A stretch of DNA of 55,656 nucleotides from a virus. Made by a program: the position numbers and the translations under genes. Location: the IMG/VR virus record IMGVR_UViG_3300050821_004348, positions 1 through 55,656 of that record; one strand, given 5' to 3'. Below the pieces are notes generated by a model. The model was not told the DNA's origin. It did not search any database and saw only the letters and a program-made list of their open reading frames with translations. This document shows positions 37,948-45,829 of this stretch, piece by piece; the stretch's first letter is position 1, and each line of letters opens with the position of its first letter.

Positions 37948-38959
37948 CCTTCACCTCCTTCTTCTTCAAATCACTTAAGTTGTCCATAAGACGATTTCCC
38001 TTCCCCAATTCTCTCTCCCTCTTTTTCCGTATCCATTCAATCCCCTCCCGAGTCAACCTCCGTCCTCCACTCGCTTTCTGTACCAACCCCAACTTAATCA
38101 ATCCAGTCTCTATCTTGTCCTCCGCGTAAGTGGCTTCCAACCCTAAGAGCGAAGCGAGGGTATGAATACTGGCATGACCCTGCTTATGAAGTATTCCAAG
38201 GAACTTCCTCTGCTCTAGGCTTAACCCATTGTTATCCTTTCCAGTAGACTTCAAATACTTTTTCACATCCTTGTCTGTCATAATGCGATGACAATCTGCG
38301 TGATAAAGACGCTTCATACCCTGGACAATCTTATAAGCACCATCTGGTGTTCCAAGGCAAGCGACGGAAATCCTCTTCAAGGCACTTATCCCCAAAAGTA
38401 ATCCTTGCTTACTCGCTTCTTGCGTGGCGATGTCCATCAACTCCTCTTTGGCGTAATCAGTAAGGCAGACAGTCAACTCCATTCGTCTTACGAGGGCAGC
38501 GAGGAGTCCGCTCGGTTCATTGGTAGCGAAAGCCAGGGTGCAAGGAGGGATGATGAGTTTCCCCTCTGCCGTCTGCTTTGGTGGGTTCTTCATCGTCTTC
38601 AAAGTGCCAGCGGAAACTTTGTTCGTGGCGACGAAATTATCAATCACCTCATACACATATTCTTGACTTTCTCTGGGTAGGGTATGGGCTTCGTCCAAGA
38701 AGAGGAAGTCTCCTTTCTGGAGGTTGATGAGTTTGGTACAGATGTCCTTTGGAGTTGCTTTTCCGTGGATGACCCAGCAGCAGGTTCCCGCCTCTTGAGA
38801 AAGAGCACGAACGAGACGGGTCTTTCCCATTCCTGATGGACCGAGGACGAGGATATGAGGACACGGGTCTCCCAGGGCTTGAGCACCCTCAAGTTGAGAC
38901 TTGAGATGAGTGATGATTTTCTTTTGCCCGTAGAAACCACGAAACGAATGTCCTGGCAT
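37940..38959 (-). CDS. RuvB-like Holliday junction branch-migration ATPase
   Basis: A 339-residue AAA+ ATPase with the RuvB order. GFYGQKKIITHLKSQLEGAQ leads to Walker A GPSGMGKT (40-47), Walker B FLFLDEAHTL (89-92), FATNEPSGLLAALVRRMELT (sensor and arginine finger). The C-terminal winged helix is LSLEQRKFLGILHKQGHAS ... YAEDKIETGLIKLGLVQKAS ... RRLTREGIEWI. It may move recombination junctions made by the RecA-like protein. It starts a transcript at the 39.01 kb promoter. Confidence 0.7.
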   Translation of the reverse strand: MPGHSFRGFYGQKKIITHLKSQLEGAQALGDPCPHILVLGPSGMGKTRLVRALSQEAGTCCWVIHGKATPKDICTKLINLQKGDFLFLDEAHTLPRESQEYVYEVIDNFVATNKVSAGTLKTMKNPPKQTAEGKLIIPPCTLAFATNEPSGLLAALVRRMELTVCLTDYAKEELMDIATQEASKQGLLLGISALKRISVACLGTPDGAYKIVQGMKRLYHADCHRIMTDKDVKKYLKSTGKDNNGLSLEQRKFLGILHKQGHASIHTLASLLGLEATYAEDKIETGLIKLGLVQKASGGRRLTREGIEWIRKKRERELGKGNRLMDNLSDLKKKEVKDE

Positions 38960-38987
38960 AGTCTTCCTTTCTTCTTAAACGGAAATA

Positions 38988-39016
38988 GGGCAGCAGGGCA
39001 CCTCACCCCGCTACCC
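38988..39016 (-). other. leader hairpin at the 39.01 kb promoter
   Basis: An 11-bp stem (GGGCAGCAGGG with CCCGCTACCC-side, two G-T pairs) with a 7-nt loop, beginning within a few bases of the predicted transcript start. Confidence 0.55.
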
Positions 39017-39048
39017 TTTATTATACGCTGGCGTAGCAAATCAAACAA
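39013..39048 (-). promoter_or_regulatory. sigma-70-type promoter for the RuvB-like/AAA-VWA operon
   Basis: On the minus strand: -35 TTGTTT (39043-39048), 17-bp spacer, -10 TATAAT (39020-39025). Start near 39013, about 55 nt before ATG 38959. Confidence 0.75.
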
Positions 39049-39079
39049 GCCTACGTGGCAATCAAAGTTTCCTTCTCAA

Positions 39080-39562
39080 TCATTCTTCTCTCCTATAGTT
39101 CCTTTCCCGTTTACATCCTTTCCTCCTCACTGCTTGAGGAGGAGTAGATTCTTTTTCACTTCTCACTTTGTAGTGCCAATGCTCGTCATATGTCAATCCT
39201 ATCCGTTGCTCACGTTCACAGACAGGACACTCTCCATCCCATAGATTGTGTCGGCACTTGCTCCGTTGCCCAGGACTTGGATAAGTCCCAAGGATAGGAA
39301 GGACAGGCTTGTCTGGGTGATACTTCGTTTCTTTCACTTCTTTCTTCACGGCATATTGATGTCTAATTCCAGCATTCTTATAACAGGCAGAGCAGAGTCC
39401 TCGGGCACGAGTAGCAGGTTTCGTAGTTCCAGTCTTTATGCAATGTTGACACGGCGGATAGAGGTCGTCCATTAGGTTCTCTTGAGAAGTGGAAAGGAGC
39501 CAGATGACAGCATTCGGGCACGGGTCTGGCTTAACTCCGTGACATGACTTAGTCCCTTTCAA
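39080..39562 (-). CDS. zinc-binding protein (CxxC and His motifs), TTG start
   Basis: A 160-residue protein. MDDLYPPCQHCIKTG is an alternative internal start, but the TTG at 39562 overlaps the upstream stop as TTGA, indicating coupling. It has CPNAVIWLLSTSQEN, PCQHC, GLCSACYKNAG and CRHNLWDGECPVCERE: several CxxC groups that look like repeated zinc ribbons. A basic C-terminus (AVRRKGCKRERNYRREE). Probably nucleic-acid binding. Confidence 0.5.
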   Translation of the reverse strand: MKGTKSCHGVKPDPCPNAVIWLLSTSQENLMDDLYPPCQHCIKTGTTKPATRARGLCSACYKNAGIRHQYAVKKEVKETKYHPDKPVLPILGTYPSPGQRSKCRHNLWDGECPVCEREQRIGLTYDEHWHYKVRSEKESTPPQAVRRKGCKRERNYRREE

Positions 39563-39693
39563 GGTCTTACCCGAGCTTGACCGGCACGCTGCTGTCTTGA
39601 CGTTCCCATACGGCTATTATGAAGAATCTTCAATGTTCCCCATTCGTTGATGGGACTTGGAAACTTTTCGCCGTTTTCGTATGCTACAAGCAA
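39559..39693 (-). CDS. possible 44-residue protein, TTG start
   Basis: An open frame from TTG 39693 ends in TGA overlapping the TTG start of the next gene. It reads LVAYENGEKFPSPINEWGTL ... RMGTSRQQRAGQARVRP. SD is weak (AGGCGAAAA). The overlap is its main support. Confidence 0.35.
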   Translation of the reverse strand: MLVAYENGEKFPSPINEWGTLKILHNSRMGTSRQQRAGQARVRP

Positions 39694-39723
39694 TTTTCGC
39701 CTAGGGAGAGGCGTGTCCGTGAA

Positions 39724-39948
39724 TCAACCAAGTGAGGACGATACGACTTTGATTTCCTGGTGTCCAATCAATTTAAGAAACTTCCTGGCGTTCTTCTGTG
39801 CTGTGGACTTGGCATTCCAAGAATACTCGGCTCGTGCTATGGGGTCACTCTTCTCATCATACAGAGTCCAAGTCCAATAAGAATCGTCGTGGTGGCATCG
39901 AGGGTGTCCGTAGTCTATACAGACTCTCTTTGTGACGATGATTTTCAT
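39724..39948 (-). CDS. uncharacterised 74-residue protein
   Basis: MKIIVTKRVCIDYGHPRCHH ... YWTWTLYDEKSDPIARAEYS: beta strands with a His/Cys-rich turn. C-terminal helix (AKSTAQKNARKFLKLIGH). No family recognised. Confidence 0.45.
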   Translation of the reverse strand: MKIIVTKRVCIDYGHPRCHHDDSYWTWTLYDEKSDPIARAEYSWNAKSTAQKNARKFLKLIGHQEIKVVSSSLG

Positions 39949-39952
39949 TTCT

Positions 39953-40588
39953 TCATTCCTGTGAGATAAGAGTGAGGAACTCCTCTAACTCATCTAAGCC
40001 ACCGATGTCTCGTAGAAAGTCTCTTACTTGGAGCAACCTTTCTGCCCCCATTTCTTGGGCGAAAGACTTTGCTTTGGCTAGGGTGGCTATGGTTGTGCCT
40101 TTACTGCCTTGGGGCGTGTCTAATGCAAGCCTAGGCGTTGCAAAGGGCACTTGCACAACACTTGTGCCCGCAGCATAACCTACCCCGTCCCTGCTAACAG
40201 GTGTTATCGGCCTCAACTGCACATCTTCTGGGTACTTGAGATTATATTGAATTTGAGGAGGGTCATTCCTCCTCTCCTCCCCCTTCCACGTCTTAATATA
40301 CTTACTGATTTGACAAGTAGCCTGATACCTATCTCCTTCTAACATCTCCTTCATCGTATCAGAATTCTGTATCCACATATGACCGAGGAAACACCATCCC
40401 TTATTCGGTATTTGGATTTCCGTCTCCTGGCTCAAGGCAATCCAGTTGTGATGACTTTCTTTAAGGGTTGCTCGTTCAAAGATGCCTTTGATGGGGAGGC
40501 GTCTTCCTAACCAGTCCTTGAGGAGGGTTTCCCTTAGTTGCCAATCTGTTTTGTTGAAGTTGAGAGGTTCCGTTTTTTGCTCATTCAT
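39953..40588 (-). CDS. uncharacterised 211-residue protein
   Basis: A protein with N-terminal helices (NKTDWQLRETLLKDWLGRRL) and a middle (WIALSQETEIQIPNKGWCFL ... DRYQATCQISKYIK) that is beta-rich. The C-terminal part (TPQGSKGTTIATLAKAKSFA ... LRDIGGLDELEEFLTLIS) is helical and carries a Gly-rich spacer. Precedes no known partner; downstream of the SNF2 helicase, so an accessory to it is possible. Confidence 0.45.
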   Translation of the reverse strand: MNEQKTEPLNFNKTDWQLRETLLKDWLGRRLPIKGIFERATLKESHHNWIALSQETEIQIPNKGWCFLGHMWIQNSDTMKEMLEGDRYQATCQISKYIKTWKGEERRNDPPQIQYNLKYPEDVQLRPITPVSRDGVGYAAGTSVVQVPFATPRLALDTPQGSKGTTIATLAKAKSFAQEMGAERLLQVRDFLRDIGGLDELEEFLTLISQE

Positions 40589-40601
40589 ATACTCCTCTTT
40601 T

Positions 40602-43016
40602 CTATTCTAGGTTTTGAATTGATTCTGTCAAAGCCTCAAACATATTGAAGTCATCCTCATTCGCCTTTCCATCTAATACCCTGCTCAAAACATTCTGCCT
40701 GCTATCCAATAACTGACAGAGCATCTCCTCACAGGTTCCTTTAGCGACGAGGCTCCAAACACGAAGAGGATGACCAGGAAGGCCCCTGTTGTTTCCGAAA
40801 CATCTGTCTTCTGCTTGAGCCCATTTGCCTGGAGCCCAAGGCATCTCAAGGAAGACGACGGAACTCGTGCTCCGACAACTCCACCCTGTTCCAGCGGCAT
40901 CAATGTTTCCAGCGAGGAGGCGTAATTTACTATCGGTGTTGAATGCTTCAAATATTTGCTCCCGCCGCTCGGGGGCGACCCTCCCATCCACCCGAATCGC
41001 TATCTTAGAGAATCTCTCCACCACTGCATCCAATACTTTGTAATGAATGCCGAAGACGATTAACTTCTCATCTGTCTCTTTGAGGTAATTTTCTATCCAT
41101 TCCAAGGCTTGAGGAAGTTTAGAAAGAGCGGCGAGCCTCTTTAAGTGTGTGAGCCAATTCTTATCATAATCCAAATTATTCTTTTTGAGATGTTTGAGAT
41201 ACTCTCTCGTCGCCTCGTTATATTCTGTAGCATTCAAGGGGTCTAGAGGAACGACTTGACGAATCTTGGGTGGAAGGTCTGGGAGGACATCCTCTATCCT
41301 CTTTCTAATCATACACGAGGAGATGAGTTTTTCGTGCAACTCCTCAAGGTTTGTCGCCCCTTTGTAAGTCCACGTCCCCATCACTTTCTTTGGATTGCAG
41401 TATCTGTCTGCAAAGTCCTGGAAGGAGGGGAAGAGAGTGGGACAAACTATCTTCGTTGGCATATAGATTTCAATGGGGCGAGTGACGAGTGGAGTGCCAC
41501 TTAGGGCGAGGACATGAGGAACTCCTTGACAGAGTGCCTCTAATGACTTAGAACGACGGGCACCTGGATTACAGCAAAAATGGACTTCATCTGCTATCAC
41601 TAGGTGCGGGTCATATTCCTTCAACCAATCAACCCACTTATAGAGCACATCGTAATTGATAATGAGTAACTTAGAACGGAAGAGAAGTCCTCGTCTCTTT
41701 GGAGGACGAGTCGTTCCTAATATCTCCGCTTCCAAGTCAATATGTTTCATCGCCTCTCTCCGCCACATCCACTTGAGATAGGCGGGACAGACGACGATGC
41801 ATCGTTCTATTTCGGGGTGACGAAGGAAGTAGTGTAAAGATATACAGGTATTGTGTGTGACGATGTGGCGGTCTGTTAGATATAAGCCGTCAGGAGAATC
41901 AATTCTAATGCACTGGCATTCAGTTAGCCCTAGTTCCTCCACTTTGTCTATAGCTCGATTTGGTGGTCTCTTTATTCTCGGTTTATAACGTTCTGCTTTT
42001 CTAGCGAGCTTAAATGGGAGGATAGAAGGTGGCAAAGAAATGGTTAAAGTGTAGGATGGTTGTCCAATCCTAACTTCTCCATTGTGAGTGTATTTTGGAT
42101 ACTTTTCTAAACTAATCCTTGCAGTCCCCCCGAGCGATTCTACCAAGTCCCTTACATTCTTTGTTAATTCCTTTGAAGATGATGAGTATTGAAGAATGGA
42201 ACCGCTTTTGTCTACCCAGGCATCCCCATCCATAAGACCTTGCAGTAGTTCTATTCTATTGGGAACACTATTTATTTGATATATTTTTGGAATGTGTTTT
42301 TCAGTGGATTTTTTACCCTCTAAGTCAAGAGATTTTATAGCTTCTCTTACTGGGTTCCCTATTCGCCTAGATTTTCCTTTTATATTCCAGGTTTTTGCTT
42401 TGGTCGGCCCACTGGATTTCCTTTCAATTAGTTCAACTTCTGTTGGGAGTAATTTTTCTATCCTATCTGTTACTTCTTGGTCTGGAGTAGTAAAATCTAA
42501 ATGACCCCAGACAAAACAACCATTAGCAATTAGATAGCCCATTACATACGGATGTATTGGTGTTTCTCTATGTGTGAACTGCACTGGTTCACACATAGGG
42601 ATAAAATGGTTTCTATTTTTTGCTCCTTTAGATACATAGAAAAGATTCTTCCTTAATTCAGAGAGTGGGGAAATTTGCGGCGGCTTGCCTTCCCATTTTC
42701 TTATTGGGGTGTTTACTGTCCATAAATGGTCTTCTGTACATATTGTTGATGATTTGTCAGTAAAGGAAACCTTAAAGGCTTTCTTTTTGCCTTGGGGATG
42801 GATGGAAAGCACCAATTTTGGTTTCCCATCTGCTCCAATAACGTAAGAGCCTGGATGGATGTCCTTCATCCTTTTCCATCCATCCAGGGTTAGAATTTTA
42901 GCACTGAGGGGTTGGGCTTTCCCTAATGACATTTCAAGGGCGAGAAGGGCACGACCACCGAACGATTCGGTGGTCGTGATGCACTCCTGCTGATAGTGAT
43001 AAGGAGTAGAGGGCAT
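40602..43016 (-). CDS. SNF2/DEAD-type helicase interrupted by a LAGLIDADG intein
   Basis: An 804-residue precursor. N-extein 1-33 ends LALEMSLGK and C-extein 390-804 begins TCISLHYF; together GKT rebuilds Walker A. Later motifs are VIADEVHF (DExH), LALSGTPLVTRP, and the C-terminal helicase domain (LIVFGIHYKVLDAVV, GRVAPERREQIFEAFN, LLAGNIDAAGTGWS, WAPGKWAQAEDRCFGNN). Mature size about 448 residues. It is a SWI2/SNF2-family translocase of the kind many phages carry for recombination or fork restart. Residues 34-389 are the intein. Confidence 0.8.
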   Translation of the reverse strand: MPSTPYHYQQECITTTESFGGRALLALEMSLGKAQPLSAKILTLDGWKRMKDIHPGSYVIGADGKPKLVLSIHPQGKKKAFKVSFTDKSSTICTEDHLWTVNTPIRKWEGKPPQISPLSELRKNLFYVSKGAKNRNHFIPMCEPVQFTHRETPIHPYVMGYLIANGCFVWGHLDFTTPDQEVTDRIEKLLPTEVELIERKSSGPTKAKTWNIKGKSRRIGNPVREAIKSLDLEGKKSTEKHIPKIYQINSVPNRIELLQGLMDGDAWVDKSGSILQYSSSSKELTKNVRDLVESLGGTARISLEKYPKYTHNGEVRIGQPSYTLTISLPPSILPFKLARKAERYKPRIKRPPNRAIDKVEELGLTECQCIRIDSPDGLYLTDRHIVTHNTCISLHYFLRHPEIERCIVVCPAYLKWMWRREAMKHIDLEAEILGTTRPPKRRGLLFRSKLLIINYDVLYKWVDWLKEYDPHLVIADEVHFCCNPGARRSKSLEALCQGVPHVLALSGTPLVTRPIEIYMPTKIVCPTLFPSFQDFADRYCNPKKVMGTWTYKGATNLEELHEKLISSCMIRKRIEDVLPDLPPKIRQVVPLDPLNATEYNEATREYLKHLKKNNLDYDKNWLTHLKRLAALSKLPQALEWIENYLKETDEKLIVFGIHYKVLDAVVERFSKIAIRVDGRVAPERREQIFEAFNTDSKLRLLAGNIDAAGTGWSCRSTSSVVFLEMPWAPGKWAQAEDRCFGNNRGLPGHPLRVWSLVAKGTCEEMLCQLLDSRQNVLSRVLDGKANEDDFNMFEALTESIQNLE
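41850..42917 (-). mobile_element. Ala1-type intein with LAGLIDADG endonuclease in the helicase Walker A
   Basis: A 356-residue insertion beginning AQPLSAKILTLDGWKRMKDI (Ala instead of Cys or Ser at position 1) and ending HIVTHN before Thr+1. STICTEDHLWTVN is the block B TxxH motif. A LAGLIDADG (DOD) homing endonuclease fills the middle: HPYVMGYLIANGCF and LLQGLMDGDAWVDKSG. The first motif has Asn where the catalytic Asp is expected, so the nuclease may be weak or dead. An Ala1 start implies a non-standard splicing route, as in class 2 or 3 inteins. Confidence 0.8.
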
Positions 43017-43019
43017 TGT

Positions 43020-43361
43020 TTAGGTTTCTTCCCTCTTTAGGCTTTCTCTCCTTTTCTTACTCAACTCCTCTAACTTGGCATTATCTCCTGCTGCGATTGC
43101 ATCCGCTACGTCGTCTGGTAGAGGTGGTTGGGGTTTGTGAGCCAGTTTCAATCCATCCAAGGCTTTGCATAAGTATTCATAAACTTCCTCATCCTTCTTC
43201 ATCCGCAGAACACGATGACACTCCTCAGCTAAGAAGAACATAGAATCGGCGAAGTTTCCTCTTTCCATCCCTGAGTGTAGGAGATGGAGAATCGCATCTC
43301 TGAGCAGAGTGACTCCTTTTTTCCTCTGCTCAAAGTATTCCTTATATTGTTCATCCGTCAT
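43020..43361 (-). CDS. uncharacterised helical 113-residue protein
   Basis: Helical and charged throughout (TDEQYKEYFEQRKKGVTLLRDAILHLLHSGM, ... EECHRVLRMKKDEEVYEYL, ... KLEELSKKRRESLKREET). No family recognised. Directly precedes the intein-bearing helicase. Confidence 0.45.
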   Translation of the reverse strand: MTDEQYKEYFEQRKKGVTLLRDAILHLLHSGMERGNFADSMFFLAEECHRVLRMKKDEEVYEYLCKALDGLKLAHKPQPPLPDDVADAIAAGDNAKLEELSKKRRESLKREET

Positions 43362-43373
43362 TTTATCCCCTTT

Positions 43374-43949
43374 CTATGCTAGAATCGCCTCACCTAACTC
43401 ACGCCACGCTTCTACTATTCTAGCAGCCGTCCAACCCATCTCACCCAATGTCCTTCTCAACATCTTCTTATATGTCTTAACCCTTTCACTCTCAACTTCC
43501 AAAGAATAGAGAACTTTGATGACTATCTGGGCATCGTCACTCAAGTCCATTAGAAACGCACGTTGATTAGAGTGACGCCGTTGTCGTATTGAATCAACTT
43601 CAATCGTGTCAACGGGGAAGTGCTTTCGTCGTTTGGCTTTCTCTCGCAAGCCATCCCACATAGCGAAGTAGACTTCCGCACAGACCTTCGCACCGAAGGA
43701 ACCTTTCTCTGGCTTATAGTGTTCATAAGCATAGAGAAAGCCGATGAAGGCATCGGAGAAGGCTTCATCAGGGTCACAACGATGTTTGTAGATGAATCCA
43801 CGATGAGTGGATTCAACGAGGTGTTTGCATTGTTCGTAGGCTTCTGTTAGGGAGGAAGCCCGGTCGAAGACTCGACCTTCAATCTGGGTTGATTTGGAGG
43901 GCGTTTTCTGGGGGACTTCAAGGAATGGGTGTTCGAGATTTGCTTGCAT
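43374..43949 (-). CDS. sigma-70 region 2-like phage factor
   Basis: A 191-residue protein. YEQCKHLVESTHRGFIYKHR, DPDEAFSDAFIGFLYAYEHY, KPEKGSFGAKVCAEVYFAMW and DGLREKAKRRKHFPVDTI follow the order of sigma region 2 (the D-EAFSDAFIGF helix and the basic core-contact segment). C-terminal LRRTLGEMGWTAARIVEAW may be a region 4-like helix-turn-helix. It may redirect host RNA polymerase to later phage genes. Confidence 0.6.
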   Translation of the reverse strand: MQANLEHPFLEVPQKTPSKSTQIEGRVFDRASSLTEAYEQCKHLVESTHRGFIYKHRCDPDEAFSDAFIGFLYAYEHYKPEKGSFGAKVCAEVYFAMWDGLREKAKRRKHFPVDTIEVDSIRQRRHSNQRAFLMDLSDDAQIVIKVLYSLEVESERVKTYKKMLRRTLGEMGWTAARIVEAWRELGEAILA

Positions 43950-43973
43950 TGTAAACTCTCCTTTGAGTTGATT

Positions 43974-44165
43974 CTACTCGTTGACAGCGTCAGCGCTGGC
44001 ATCTGATTCTTTCCACATTGCCTCTTCTCTAAGGCAACGTTCCTCAAATTCCTTCCACAGCTCTGGGCGGTTATTGAGGAAGAGGACGGGGAGACTTTCA
44101 ATCTCCGTCCATCTATATCGGTTTCTGTCCTCTAGTTCTGCTAAAACATCAATTGGAGTTTTCAT
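43974..44165 (-). CDS. uncharacterised 63-residue acidic protein
   Basis: MKTPIDVLAELEDRNRYRWT ... FLNNRPELWKEFEERCLREE: helical, acidic, no family recognised. Follows the terminator-like hairpin at 44209-44242 and leads into the sigma-like gene. Confidence 0.45.
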   Translation of the reverse strand: MKTPIDVLAELEDRNRYRWTEIESLPVLFLNNRPELWKEFEERCLREEAMWKESDASADAVNE

Positions 44166-44194
44166 TTCTTTAGGTTCCTTTCAGAAAGAGATGG

Positions 44195-44242
44195 GCGAAA
44201 GATACAAGGGGTGGCACCCTATTGATTAAAGAGGTGCCACCC
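44195..44242 (-). terminator. terminator-like hairpin below the 44252-45511 gene
   Basis: A perfect 10-bp stem GGGTGGCACC/GGTGCCACCC (44209-44218 with 44233-44242) around a 14-nt loop. On the minus strand it is followed by CCTTGTATCTTT, only three consecutive T, so termination may be partial. Confidence 0.55.
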
Positions 44243-44251
44243 AAGAGAGAC

Positions 44252-45511
44252 TTAGTTCACTTCAACTGCTTGCTCAACTTCCGTAGCAACCGCATTATCG
44301 GTGCTCACGGACTCAACCTCCACTTCTTCCCTGCTCTCTTCAACCTTCACAGGGTCAGGCAGAAGGGCAGCCGCTTCCAATTCCGCTACTTGAGCAGCCG
44401 TCAAGTCCGCAGGCTTGGAGTATGTTGGATTCCGTCCGTCACTCCAAAAAGTACGCAAAGAGGACTCCTTCACCCCACTCACATCGGTAAGCAAGGACAC
44501 CGCTTTCTTCGCTTTATCAAACCCCCAACCATTCTTACCGAGATAGTGCATCACCTTGGTAAGAGAGTGACCGAAGAGGTTTGAAGAACCTTTGGCGACG
44601 ACGGGAGCAGTCTTTCTGTCCTCTGCCAACTTTTCCAACGTCTCCCGTAGTTGGTTGTCGTCCTCCTCTGCCTCTTCCATAAGTTGAGTAGAGTAATCCC
44701 CAAGGATGCTGGAGAACGCACCAATCTTAGAACGAATCTCATTCCTCTCCTTGGCAATCGTAGAACTCGTCGCCGCACGAGTGTTGAGACTCAATTGCTC
44801 CGTGCGATCACGTAAACCTTCCAAAAGACCTTCCACATACTTCACCACACTCTGAGCAATCGTGTGGTCGTTATTCTTATTCCCCTTGGGAATAGAGAGA
44901 CGAGAGAGATTACGACCCAGGTTCTGTAAGAAACTTTGCACTTTATCGACGAAGGGTGTTTCGTCGGGGCGGACGAACCAAGCACCATTAGCGAGGGGGA
45001 CGATGTCCGTGTTGCTCTTCAACAACTTGACAACGATAGCAGACACATCACTCGTCGTCCGTTCCTCCATACACTGGTCTAATAACTTCTGGGCATCCTC
45101 TCGCACTCGGTCATCCTTGCACGCCAACTTTCCAGTCGTCTTCTCCAGAAGAATCTTTACCTCTTTCCGATACCCAACCTGCTTCCCACCTTCCGTAGAA
45201 TCGTCCTCTGCATACTGCTTGGAGAACTGGAATAGAATATCGTCCTTATCCTCACGGAGTTTATCAATCACTCGGTTCTTGCTCAACTTTTCGCAAGCCC
45301 GTGCGAAGGCTTGACGAGGGAGGAGTTGACGGGCGACATCTTTGTCTAAGCCATTCGTGGTGAGAGAAGTGACGATTTCCAAGTGGGTATTCTTCTTGCC
45401 ACGATTGGAGGGGAGGTCGGTGAAGACACATTCGCCCAGGACTTCCATCTGAGAAACCTCGCTCTTGAGAATGTTTTCGTTAGTGACTTCGACTTTAGTA
45501 GACGTAGACAT
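44252..45511 (-). CDS. 419-residue coiled-coil protein, possibly DUF6744-like, with FGHS...SLRT...DGR C-terminus
   Basis: A large helical protein. N-terminal part includes VTNENILKSEVSQMEVLGEC and THLEIVTSLTTNGLDKDVAR, and the middle SSTIAKERNEIRSKIGAFSS is coiled coil. The C-terminus LFGHSLTKVMHYLGKNGWGF ... SSLRTFWSDGR ... TAAQVAEL matches the gene at 23888-24607. The layout resembles phage DUF6744 proteins. Acidic C-terminal tail. It has its own strong promoter and structured leader, indicating high expression and probably regulation. Confidence 0.5.
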   Translation of the reverse strand: MSTSTKVEVTNENILKSEVSQMEVLGECVFTDLPSNRGKKNTHLEIVTSLTTNGLDKDVARQLLPRQAFARACEKLSKNRVIDKLREDKDDILFQFSKQYAEDDSTEGGKQVGYRKEVKILLEKTTGKLACKDDRVREDAQKLLDQCMEERTTSDVSAIVVKLLKSNTDIVPLANGAWFVRPDETPFVDKVQSFLQNLGRNLSRLSIPKGNKNNDHTIAQSVVKYVEGLLEGLRDRTEQLSLNTRAATSSTIAKERNEIRSKIGAFSSILGDYSTQLMEEAEEDDNQLRETLEKLAEDRKTAPVVAKGSSNLFGHSLTKVMHYLGKNGWGFDKAKKAVSLLTDVSGVKESSLRTFWSDGRNPTYSKPADLTAAQVAELEAAALLPDPVKVEESREEVEVESVSTDNAVATEVEQAVEVN

Positions 45512-45518
45512 TTGAGAA

Positions 45519-45578
45519 AGCCTTTCGGTAGAAAGGCTTGCTGCTTGGGGTGGAATATACCTCCAAGCGTAGCAAGCC
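45519..45578 (-). other. double leader hairpin that covers the SD of the 44252-45511 gene
   Basis: First stem GGCTTGCT/AGCAAGCC plus GCTTGG/CCAAGC (45535-45578). The second is AGCCTTTC/GAAAGGCT with a 4-nt loop (45519-45538). The two cannot form at once because they share GGCTT bases near 45535. The SD AAAGG sits in the second stem, 9 nt before ATG 45511. This allows a switch between folds. Confidence 0.55.
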
Positions 45579-45588
45579 AGTAAGTTAG

Positions 45589-45624
45589 AACCTAAATTAT
45601 ACGCGGACGTAGTCTTAAAAGCAA
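45589..45624 (-). promoter_or_regulatory. sigma-70-type promoter for the 44252-45511 gene
   Basis: On the minus strand: -35 TTGCTT (45619-45624), 17-bp spacer, -10 TATAAT (45596-45601). Predicted start near 45588, giving a leader of about 77 nt. Confidence 0.8.
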
Positions 45625-45652
45625 GGGCAGAAGTGCCGTTGCGTCAATCCTT

Positions 45653-45829
45653 TTAGTAGTCAACTCGGGGTTCTGGGAGTCGGGTTTCTGAGAAAACCTC
45701 AACTACATAGTTGAACTTCCTTCGCAAACCTGCCGCCATTGCTTCCGCATCTTCCTTGAATAGTTTGTTATCAAAGAGTTGCCACACATCCGTTCCTTTT
45801 TCTTTGATGTAGACGGAATAGTAATTCAT
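45653..45829 (-). CDS. uncharacterised 58-residue protein
   Basis: ATG 45829 overlaps the preceding stop as ATGA and has GGAG upstream. Product MNYYSVYIKEKGTDVWQLFD ... FNYVVEVFSETRLPEPRVDY, a small alpha/beta peptide. Last gene before the 45.6 kb promoter. Confidence 0.5.
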   Translation of the reverse strand: MNYYSVYIKEKGTDVWQLFDNKLFKEDAEAMAAGLRRKFNYVVEVFSETRLPEPRVDY

